7,104 nucleotides of DNA from Pseudomonadota bacterium (GTDB lineage: Bacteria > Pseudomonadota > Gammaproteobacteria > Steroidobacterales > Steroidobacteraceae), in NCBI GenBank assembly GCA_021838065.1, contig JAKCEJ010000154.1, positions 1-7,104 of the forward strand, written 5' to 3'. The position numbers were made by a program, and so were the translations under genes. The notes beneath the pieces are model-generated. The model ran no database searches. It was not told the origin of the DNA and was given only the letters and a program-made list of their open reading frames with translations. Position 1 is the stretch's first letter. Each line of letters starts with the position of its first letter. Below are positions 1 through 5,398 of the stretch, in pieces.

Positions 1-657
1 TACGTCAACGTGGTCATCGCCGGCAAGCACCCCGCGCCGCAGTGGCTCTCGATCGGTGCGGCGGTGGCGCACTGCACCGCCGGCATCGGCATCTGGGAGT
101 GGGCGAGCAACGATGAGGGGTGCGAGCCGGACCTGGTCATGGCGTGCGCCGGGGACGTGCCGACGCTTGAGACGCTGGCGGCGGTGGCCATGCTGCGCGA
201 GGGGCTGCCGGAGCTGAAGATCCGCGTGGTCAACGTGGTGGATCTGATGCGCCTGCAGCCGAGCAGCGAGCATCCCCACGGCCTCAGCGATGCGGATTTC
301 GATTCGCTGTTCACCACCGAGAAGCCCGTGATCTTCGCGTTCCACGGCTATCCATGGCTGATTCATCGCCTCACCTACCGCCGCCGCAACAACGCCGGCA
401 TCCACGTGCGCGGCTACAAGGAGGAGGGCACCATCACCACGCCTTTCGATATGACCGTGCTCAACGAGATGGACCGCTTCCATCTGGTGCAGGATGCCCT
501 CGACCGGCTGCCGCAGCTGCGCGATCGCGGCGCGTATCTGAAGGAGCGCGCGCGCAGGCTGCTGATCGAGCACGCCGCGTACATTCGCCGTCACGGCCGC
601 GACATGCCGCTGGTGGCGGACTGGACGTGGCCGGCCGGACCGCAGGGGCGCGCGTGA
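1..657 (+). CDS. xfp: Phosphoketolase (xylulose-5-P / fructose-6-P), C-terminal part, 5' end outside window
   Basis: The frame is open from the first base and ends at TGA 655-657, giving the last 218 residues of a family that is usually about 790 residues long. The thiamine-diphosphate enzyme cleaves xylulose-5-phosphate (often also fructose-6-phosphate) with phosphate to acetyl phosphate and glyceraldehyde-3-phosphate (or erythrose-4-phosphate) in the cytoplasm. Visible family blocks, numbered from the window edge, are AGKHPAPQWL (7-16), CAGDVPTLE (49-57), RVVNVVDLMRLQP (75-87), HGYPW (115-119) and a GYKEEGTITTPFDM block near 136-149. This is the transketolase-like C-terminal domain plus the phosphoketolase C-terminal tail. 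The thiamine-binding part lies upstream and cannot be checked. The acetate kinase gene starts 25 bp downstream on the same strand, which supports one operon feeding acetyl phosphate into ATP formation. Substrate preference cannot be told from this fragment. Confidence 0.95.
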   Translation, partial: YVNVVIAGKHPAPQWLSIGAAVAHCTAGIGIWEWASNDEGCEPDLVMACAGDVPTLETLAAVAMLREGLPELKIRVVNVVDLMRLQPSSEHPHGLSDADFDSLFTTEKPVIFAFHGYPWLIHRLTYRRRNNAGIHVRGYKEEGTITTPFDMTVLNEMDRFHLVQDALDRLPQLRDRGAYLKERARRLLIEHAAYIRRHGRDMPLVADWTWPAGPQGRA

Positions 658-682
658 GCGGCGCCCCGACCGGCTGACCCCC

Positions 683-1807
683 ATGCTCATCGCCACGGTC
701 AACAGCGGCAGCGCATCGATCAAACTCGCCGCCTTCGAGCTGCCGGACGGCGCCCCGAGCGAGACGGCCCCGCTGCAGCGTGTGGCCGCAGTGCGTCACG
801 AGGGGACTCACCTCGAGCCGGCCGCGGAGCTTGCCGCCTTCCTCGAGGAGCTGCCGGCGCCGCCGGCGGCGCTCGCTCACCGCGTGGTGCACGGCGCGCA
901 GCGCTACACGCAGCCGGTACGAATCGATGCGGCGGTGCGCCAGGGCATCGGAGAGCTCGCAGCGCTCGCGCCGCTGCACAATCCGCTCGCGCTGCGCTGG
1001 ATCGACGCCGCGACCGCACTCTGCGGGGCGGGGGTCGCGCAGGTGGCGGTCTTCGACACGGCGTTCTTCGCGAGCCTGCCGCGCGTTGCCGCGGAGTACG
1101 CTCTGCCGCCGTCGCTCGGCTGGGACGTCGGGGTGCGCCGCTACGGCTTTCACGGCTTGGCGCACGAGGCGATGTGGCGGCGCTGGTGCGAGCTCAGCCC
1201 GGCGCTCGAGCACGGCGGGCGGCTGATCAGCCTGCAGTTGGGCGGCGGCTGCTCGGTTACGGCGCTCGAGCATGGACGCGCGCGCGACACCTCCATGGGT
1301 TTCTCGCCGCTCGAAGGTCTGGTGATGGCGAGCCGCTGCGGGGACATCGATGCGGCGGTGGTGCCGTACCTCGCCGGGCGGCTCGCCGTGGAGCCGGCGC
1401 GGCTCATCGAGTCGTTCAATCACGAGGCGGGACTGCTCGGCATGGGCGGGCATGACAATCCGGCCGAGCTCATCGCGGCGGGCGGGGAGCGGGCCGCGCG
1501 TGCGCTCGAGCTGTATTGCTACCGCATCTGCAAGTACATCGGCGCGTACTTGACGGTGCTCGGCGGTTGCGACGGCATCGTCTTCGGCGGTGGCGTCGGG
1601 GAACACGTGCCGGAGATCCGCCGCCGTGTGCTCGCAGGCCTGGGCTGGGCGGGTGTCGAGCTCGATGCCGCGGCGAACGCGGCGGCCGTTGGGCGCGAGG
1701 GACGCATCAGCACCGAGGACAGCGCGATTGCAGTCTGGACGGTTCGCGTGCAAGAGGAGCCGCTGCTCGCGCGTGCCGCGGCGCGGGCACTCGGCGCGAA
1801 CGGCTAA
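683..1807 (+). CDS. ackA: Acetate kinase, divergent form
   Basis: This 374-residue protein is a little shorter than the usual roughly 400. It should interconvert acetyl phosphate + ADP and acetate + ATP in the cytoplasm. ASKHA-fold motifs are present in order: VNSGSASIK with N7, S10, S12 and K14; HRVVHG with R67 (66-71); APLHNP (96-101); VFDTAF with D125 (123-128); RRYGFHG (152-158); DTSMGFSPLEGL (202-213) followed by R218 and GD; and GGGVGEHVPEIR with E307. These match the catalytic Asn, Arg, Asp, Arg and Glu known in the family. Two blocks are unusual: the phosphate loop normally written HLGNGxS reads QLGGGCS (185-191), and HGTSH reads HGLAH (157-161). The ATG at 683 is chosen because the first motif falls at the family's usual distance from it; no good Shine-Dalgarno site is visible. 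It follows the phosphoketolase gene by 25 bp, so it probably recovers ATP from phosphoketolase-made acetyl phosphate. A related acyl kinase substrate is possible. Confidence 0.9.
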   Translation: MLIATVNSGSASIKLAAFELPDGAPSETAPLQRVAAVRHEGTHLEPAAELAAFLEELPAPPAALAHRVVHGAQRYTQPVRIDAAVRQGIGELAALAPLHNPLALRWIDAATALCGAGVAQVAVFDTAFFASLPRVAAEYALPPSLGWDVGVRRYGFHGLAHEAMWRRWCELSPALEHGGRLISLQLGGGCSVTALEHGRARDTSMGFSPLEGLVMASRCGDIDAAVVPYLAGRLAVEPARLIESFNHEAGLLGMGGHDNPAELIAAGGERAARALELYCYRICKYIGAYLTVLGGCDGIVFGGGVGEHVPEIRRRVLAGLGWAGVELDAAANAAAVGREGRISTEDSAIAVWTVRVQEEPLLARAAARALGANG

Positions 1808-2457
1808 GTTGCGCGGCCGTGGGCTGCGGGAGTGACGGCCGCGAACGCCCAGCGGGCGCCCTTGCCCTGATAGAGCGCCTGATTGATCCACACCATGGCG
1901 TACGGCTCGAGGTGGCGCGACTGGGACAGCGCCCCCGCATCGAGCGGCTCGAATCCCAGGTCGCGCAGCAGCGCGGCCACCGTCGCTTTCGCATTGGCGT
2001 CATTGCCGGCCATGAACATCGCCGGCGCGACTGCGAATCCCGAGGTGTCGGCCATCACCTCGGCGCCGACCTGATTGAGTGTCTTGACCACGCGCGCCTG
2101 CGGTAGCCAGCCCGCGACCGCCTCGCCCGCGGAGCCCGTGAAGCCGCGCTCCAGAGCGAGCACACCGTCGCGCAGCGTCAGCGGGTTCATGCAGTCGATG
2201 ACGATCTTGCCCGCCATCGGCCCGAGCGCCTGCACCGCCTCGGCGGCGGCACCCCATGGCAGCGCCAGCACCACCACGGGCGCGGCCTCGGCGGCCTCGC
2301 GCGGACTCTTGGCGAGGGCGCCGGTCTCGCGGCACAGGGACTGAACCTTGGGATCCGATGTGTCGCGCACGCCGAGCTGCAATCTGTGACCGCCGCGTGC
2401 CCAACCCCTCGCCAGAGCGCTGCCGACATTGCCGGCGCCGATGATTGCGATCTGCAT
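1804..2457 (-). CDS. NADP oxidoreductase, F420-dependent NADP reductase-like family
   Basis: This is a 217-residue single-domain Rossmann protein. The N-terminus carries the dinucleotide motif GAGNVG (7-12), and R31 in GVRD at the end of the second strand suggests NADP(H) rather than NAD(H). A PVVVLALPW strand follows at about 60-68, then IDCMNPL, KTLNQVGAEVM, and a C-terminal block (FMAGND..., LLRDLGFEPLDAGAL, HLEPYAMVWI) typical of the family also called COG2085. Members in archaea and actinobacteria pass hydride between F420 and NADP; most proteobacterial members have no proven substrate, so I do not assign one. The start at 2457 has GGAGGG (2468-2463) five bases upstream; an open frame continues upstream to 2892 but covers only the neighbouring gene's antisense and the gap. 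The stop TAG (1806-1804) overlaps the ackA stop on the other strand. It is probably transcribed alone from the promoter in the 145-bp gap. Confidence 0.88.
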   Translation of the reverse strand: MQIAIIGAGNVGSALARGWARGGHRLQLGVRDTSDPKVQSLCRETGALAKSPREAAEAAPVVVLALPWGAAAEAVQALGPMAGKIVIDCMNPLTLRDGVLALERGFTGSAGEAVAGWLPQARVVKTLNQVGAEVMADTSGFAVAPAMFMAGNDANAKATVAALLRDLGFEPLDAGALSQSRHLEPYAMVWINQALYQGKGARWAFAAVTPAAHGRAT

Positions 2458-2487
2458 GGTGGCCCTCCGCTTACGCGCTTCCCGCAC

Positions 2488-2517
2488 AGTGTAGGTGCGG
2501 CGGACGGTCCGCGACAA
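2488..2517 (-). promoter_or_regulatory. Candidate sigma-70 promoter for the NADP oxidoreductase gene
   Basis: Read on the minus strand, TTGTCG (2517-2512) and TACACT (2493-2488) are separated by 18 bases and each match four of six consensus positions. A start of transcription near 2481 would leave a leader of about 24 bases that contains the GGAGGG ribosome site at 2468-2463. This is a pattern match only. Confidence 0.4.
2500..2512. promoter_or_regulatory. Palindrome inside the candidate promoter spacer (possible operator)
   Basis: GCGGAC (2500-2505), one central G, then GTCCGC (2507-2512) form a perfect 6+6 inverted repeat. It occupies the space between the -35 and -10 candidates of the oxidoreductase promoter, a common place for a repressor site. 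In GC-rich DNA short palindromes also arise by chance. A second, weaker repeat CCGTG-TG-CACGG lies at 2542-2553. Confidence 0.25.
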
Positions 2518-2564
2518 GCTCGCGGGCCGTGCCGTGCCGCTCCGTGTGCACGGTTTGCGACGGT

Positions 2565-2595
2565 GCGGGAGGCCCGCTTGCTGCGGGCCTCCCGC
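2565..2595 (-). terminator. Strong hairpin after the lysine-degradation operon, probable terminator without a clear U-tract
   Basis: GCGGGAGGCCCGC (2565-2577) and GCGGGCCTCCCGC (2583-2595) pair perfectly over 13 bp around a 5-base loop. The structure begins 7 bases past the stop codon of the aldehyde dehydrogenase gene on the minus strand. No run of T follows in that direction (the next bases read ACCGTCGCAAACC), so it may be a weak intrinsic terminator, a pause site aided by Rho, or a 3'-end stabiliser. It also sits upstream of the next minus-strand gene and would insulate it. Confidence 0.6.
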
Positions 2596-2602
2596 CCGGC
2601 GC

Positions 2603-4135
2603 TCACAGCTCGAACTTGATGCCCTGCGCCAGCGGCAGCGCGCCGCTCCAGTTGATCGTGTTGGTCTGGCGGCGCATGTAGGCCTTCCACGCATCCGAGC
2701 CGGATTCGCGCCCGCCGCCGGTATCCTTCTCGCCGCCGAACGCCCCGCCGATCTCCGCTCCCGAGGTGCCGATGTTGACGTTGGCGATGCCGCAGTCGCT
2801 GCCGTTCGCGCCGAGGAATGTCTCGGCGGCGCGCAGCCGCTCGGTGAACAGCGCCGAGGAGAGCCCGTAGTGGCTGTCGTTCTGCTGGGCAATCGCCGCC
2901 TCGAGCGACTCGACCGGGATCAGATAGAGAATCGGCGCGAAGGTCTCGTTCTGCACGATTGGCCAGTCGTTGCGCGCGCGGATCAGCGTCGGCTCGACGA
3001 AGTGCCCGGGACGCTCGAGCACCTTGCCCCCGGCGAGCAGCACGCCGCCGGCCGCCTGGGCCGCGCTCACCGCGGCTGTGAAGCGCTCGAGCGCCTGCGC
3101 ATCGATCAGCGGCCCCATGAGCGTTGCCGGATCGAGCGGATCGCCGATGCGCACCTGGCGGTACGCATGGATGAGGCGCCGCTCGAGATCGGCGGCGATG
3201 GCCTGGTGCGCGAACACGCGCCGCGTGCTCGTGCAGCGCTGCCCGGCGGTGCCGACCGCGCCGAACACGATCGCCGGAACGGCGAGCTCGAGGTTGGCGG
3301 ACTCATCGACGATGATGGCGTTGTTGCCGCCGAGCTCGAGCAGGCTCTTGCCGAGACGCGCAGCGACGCGCTCACCGACCTTGCGCCCGACGGCGGTCGA
3401 GCCGGTGAACGAGACCAGCGCGACCCGGCGGTCCTCGACGAAGCGCGTGGCGAGCTCGGCGCCCGCGTCGATGAACAGCTGGAACACTGGCGGCAGGCCG
3501 TGCTGCGCGAGCACGCGGTTGGCGAGCTTCTGCACCGCGATGGCCGTGAGTGGGGTCTTCGGCGAGGGCTTCCACACCGACACGTTGCCGCAGATCGCCG
3601 CAATGAAGGCGTTCCAGGACCAGACCGCCACCGGGAAGTTGAACGCCGAGATGATTCCGATCACCCCGAGCGGATGCCACTGCTCTGACATGCGGTGGCC
3701 GGGGCGCTCCGAATGCATGGTCAGGCCGTAGAGCATGCGCGACTGGCCGACGGCGAAGTCGGCGATGTCGATCATCTCCTGAACCTCCCCGAGGCCCTCG
3801 GCGAGGATCTTGCCGTTCTCGAGCGACACCAGCGCGCCGAGGTCCGCCTTGGCCGCACGCAGCGCCTCGCCGACGAGGCGCACCGCCTCGCCGCGCTTGG
3901 GCGCGGGCACGCTGCGCCACAGCGCCGCGGTCTCGACGGCCGAGGCCATCAAAGCCTCGTAATCGGCGGCATCGGCACTGCGCACGGTGGCGAGCAGGGC
4001 GCCGGTGGAGGGGTTGCGGACCGCGAGGGCCGCCCCGCCGCCACGCCAGCGGTCCGGCCCGACGCACACGCCGGGGTTTTCCCCCGCGAGCCCGAGCCGC
4101 CCGAGCAGCGCTGCGACATCGATGGATGCGCTCAT
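2603..4135 (-). CDS. amaB: ALDH7 family alpha-aminoadipate semialdehyde / L-piperidine-6-carboxylate dehydrogenase
   Basis: This 510-residue protein resembles antiquitin (ALDH7A1) along its whole length, ending in the family-typical LPLAQGIKF. It oxidises alpha-aminoadipate 6-semialdehyde, in equilibrium with piperidine-6-carboxylate, to alpha-aminoadipate with NAD+. ALDH landmarks are the catalytic Asn in AFNFP (N166), K189 in WKPSP, the FTGSTAVGR nucleotide-binding loop (243-251), the general base E267 in LELGGNN and the nucleophile C301 in GTAGQRCTSTRR. E120 in GEVQE and R300 beside the nucleophile correspond, from memory of the human enzyme's structure, to the Glu and Arg that hold the aminoadipate end, which supports the substrate call over other ALDHs. 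Later blocks are NETFAPILY, SDCGIANVNI and GAFGGEKDTGGGRESGSDAW. The start at 4135 is three bases after the stop of the upstream dehydrogenase gene, so the two are surely co-transcribed and may be translationally coupled; no strong Shine-Dalgarno site is seen. Confidence 0.93.
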   Translation of the reverse strand: MSASIDVAALLGRLGLAGENPGVCVGPDRWRGGGAALAVRNPSTGALLATVRSADAADYEALMASAVETAALWRSVPAPKRGEAVRLVGEALRAAKADLGALVSLENGKILAEGLGEVQEMIDIADFAVGQSRMLYGLTMHSERPGHRMSEQWHPLGVIGIISAFNFPVAVWSWNAFIAAICGNVSVWKPSPKTPLTAIAVQKLANRVLAQHGLPPVFQLFIDAGAELATRFVEDRRVALVSFTGSTAVGRKVGERVAARLGKSLLELGGNNAIIVDESANLELAVPAIVFGAVGTAGQRCTSTRRVFAHQAIAADLERRLIHAYRQVRIGDPLDPATLMGPLIDAQALERFTAAVSAAQAAGGVLLAGGKVLERPGHFVEPTLIRARNDWPIVQNETFAPILYLIPVESLEAAIAQQNDSHYGLSSALFTERLRAAETFLGANGSDCGIANVNIGTSGAEIGGAFGGEKDTGGGRESGSDAWKAYMRRQTNTINWSGALPLAQGIKFEL

Positions 4136-4138
4136 CGC

Positions 4139-5314
4139 TCAGGCCGCCTTGTGAGTGTTGACCGTGCGCTGGCGGCCGGTCTTGCCCGCGACGATGACCT
4201 CGCCCGAGACATCCTTGGTGCCGCCCGGGGCGTAGTAGCGCCCGAAGCGGTTGGCGAGGATCTCCGGCAGGCGGAACTGCTCCTGGGCGATGAATCCGCC
4301 GTAGCGCTCGGGCTGCTCGAGCACCAGATCGACCACCGCGGTGATGCCGGCGGCGGTGGTGACCTGGATCGCCGACCACAGCCGCCCGCCGATCAGCTGC
4401 GGATAGATCTTGTTGACATAGTTCTCCTCGCGCAGCTGTCCGTCCTGCATGCCCGTGACCGCCACGTACACGATGATGACGTCCTGCAGCGTCTGCGGCA
4501 CCGCATTCTCGAGAATCCGCTTGAGCGTGTCGCGGTCCTGATTGAGCTTCAGATCGTTCATCAGGAGGCGCATCTGCTCGCAGTGCCCGGGATAACGGAT
4601 GGTCTTGTAGTTCATCGACTCGGCATGGGTGCCGTGCGTCTCGGCGAGCGAGCCGAGGCCGCCCGAGGTATTGAACGCCTCATAGAGCGTGCCGTCGATT
4701 TCGATCTCCTCGAGCCCCTCGAGGGGGGCGACCTCGACGCTGCGGCCATCGACGATGGCCTGACAGGGGTTGCCGTACTCGTTGATCAGGCCCTCGGTCG
4801 ACCAGGTGAGGGAGTACTTGAGCACGTTGTTGGGGTGCTGCGGCAGGGCGCCGACGCGCAGCTTCACCGCGCGCAGCGACTGGAAGTGCGTGATGAGCTC
4901 GGCCGCGGCGATGCTGATGAAGCCGGGGGCAAGCCCGCATTGCGGCACGAACGCATTCGATGAGCCCTGCGAGATGGCGCGCACCGCGCGCGTCACGGCC
5001 ACGTCCTCGGTCAGATCGAAGTAGTGCACGTTGGCGCTGCGCGCGGCCTCGGCTACGGTGACATTGCAATGGAAGGGCAGGCTCGAGATCACCGCATCGA
5101 CCGAGTGGGCGGCGAGGTGGCGCTCAAGGGCGTCGCGGCTCTTGGCGTCGAGCCCATGGGCGTTCATGCCCTTCATGCCATGCGCCTTGACCACGGCTTC
5201 GGCGACTGCCCCGTCGACATCGGCGAGGTCGACCTGGTAGGCGCCCGAGCCGGCGAGGAGTCCTGAGATCAGTGCGCCGATCTTGCCGGCGCCGAGAATC
5301 AAAACGCGGTGCAT
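4139..5314 (-). CDS. Saccharopine dehydrogenase family protein, candidate L-lysine 6-dehydrogenase
   Basis: This 391-residue protein has an N-terminal Rossmann domain (GAGKIG, 8-13) and a saccharopine-dehydrogenase-like C-terminal domain. D32 in LADVD at the end of the second strand should favour NAD(H). Other family blocks are SSLPF (77-81), YFDLTED (98-104), CGLAPGF (126-132), WSTEGLINEYGNP (171-183), EAFNTSGG (212-219) and YKTIRYPGH (236-244). It either splits saccharopine into aminoadipate semialdehyde and glutamate, or oxidatively deaminates lysine at the epsilon carbon to the same semialdehyde. The EGL..., AF-TSGG and YKTIRY-GH blocks resemble, from memory, the one-step lysine 6-dehydrogenase of Geobacillus. 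No lysine-ketoglutarate reductase is present here. The start at 5314 has GAGGG (5323-5319) just upstream; the frame stays open far beyond, but that part is antisense to the DAHP synthase gene. The product goes to the ALDH encoded next. Confidence 0.85.
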   Translation of the reverse strand: MHRVLILGAGKIGALISGLLAGSGAYQVDLADVDGAVAEAVVKAHGMKGMNAHGLDAKSRDALERHLAAHSVDAVISSLPFHCNVTVAEAARSANVHYFDLTEDVAVTRAVRAISQGSSNAFVPQCGLAPGFISIAAAELITHFQSLRAVKLRVGALPQHPNNVLKYSLTWSTEGLINEYGNPCQAIVDGRSVEVAPLEGLEEIEIDGTLYEAFNTSGGLGSLAETHGTHAESMNYKTIRYPGHCEQMRLLMNDLKLNQDRDTLKRILENAVPQTLQDVIIVYVAVTGMQDGQLREENYVNKIYPQLIGGRLWSAIQVTTAAGITAVVDLVLEQPERYGGFIAQEQFRLPEILANRFGRYYAPGGTKDVSGEVIVAGKTGRQRTVNTHKAA

Positions 5315-5398
5315 GTAGCCCTCGGATCTAAGAATGAAACCATTAATTCTCCCCCTACGGCGCGAGCGGCGCCAGTCCGTGCTAGGATCGGGCGCATC
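5315..5398. promoter_or_regulatory. Divergent control region between the lysine-degradation operon and DAHP synthase gene
   Basis: These 84 bases separate two divergent starts and must hold both promoters unless they lie inside the genes. A stretch at 5327-5350 is clearly richer in A and T than the surroundings, as expected for promoter or regulator-binding DNA. Within it AATG-AAAC-CATT (5333-5344) is a small inverted repeat, flanked by AGAAT (5331-5335) and ATTCT (5346-5350). A leucine-responsive-type regulator would suit an amino-acid operon, but nothing in the sequence proves it. I could not fix a minus-strand -10/-35 pair. Confidence 0.4.
5383..5388 (+). promoter_or_regulatory. Candidate -10 box TAGGAT of the DAHP synthase gene
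   Basis: TAGGAT matches the -10 consensus at four of six positions and lies 10 bases before the ATG at 5399, so transcription would begin only a few bases before the start codon. No good -35 is seen. The overlapping AGGA (5384-5387) could instead act as a Shine-Dalgarno site 11 bases from the ATG; the two readings exclude each other. Confidence 0.35.

Noticed and set aside
461..1891. 476-codon open frame on the minus strand across xfp and ackA
   Set aside because: It is antisense to two well-supported genes, its composition is very rich in Arg and Ala as expected for a GC-rich shadow, and no motif is recognisable.
2458..2892. Longer N-terminus for the NADP oxidoreductase
   Set aside because: The extra residues read through the terminator hairpin and the antisense of the ALDH gene; the Rossmann motif and ribosome site place the start at 2457.
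2495..3688. 397-codon open frame on the plus strand opposite the ALDH gene
   Set aside because: It is the complement of a strongly conserved ALDH7 gene; the translation is low-complexity Arg/Ala/Glu/Asp-rich with no known domain.
3695..4963. 422-codon open frame on the plus strand opposite the ALDH and dehydrogenase genes
   Set aside because: It spans the junction of two real minus-strand genes and shows no motif; typical antisense shadow in high-GC DNA.
5309..5398. Longer N-terminus for DAHP synthase from the ATG at 5309
   Set aside because: The added 30 residues would start inside the divergent gene, cover the control region and match nothing in the family, whose N-terminus begins near 5399.
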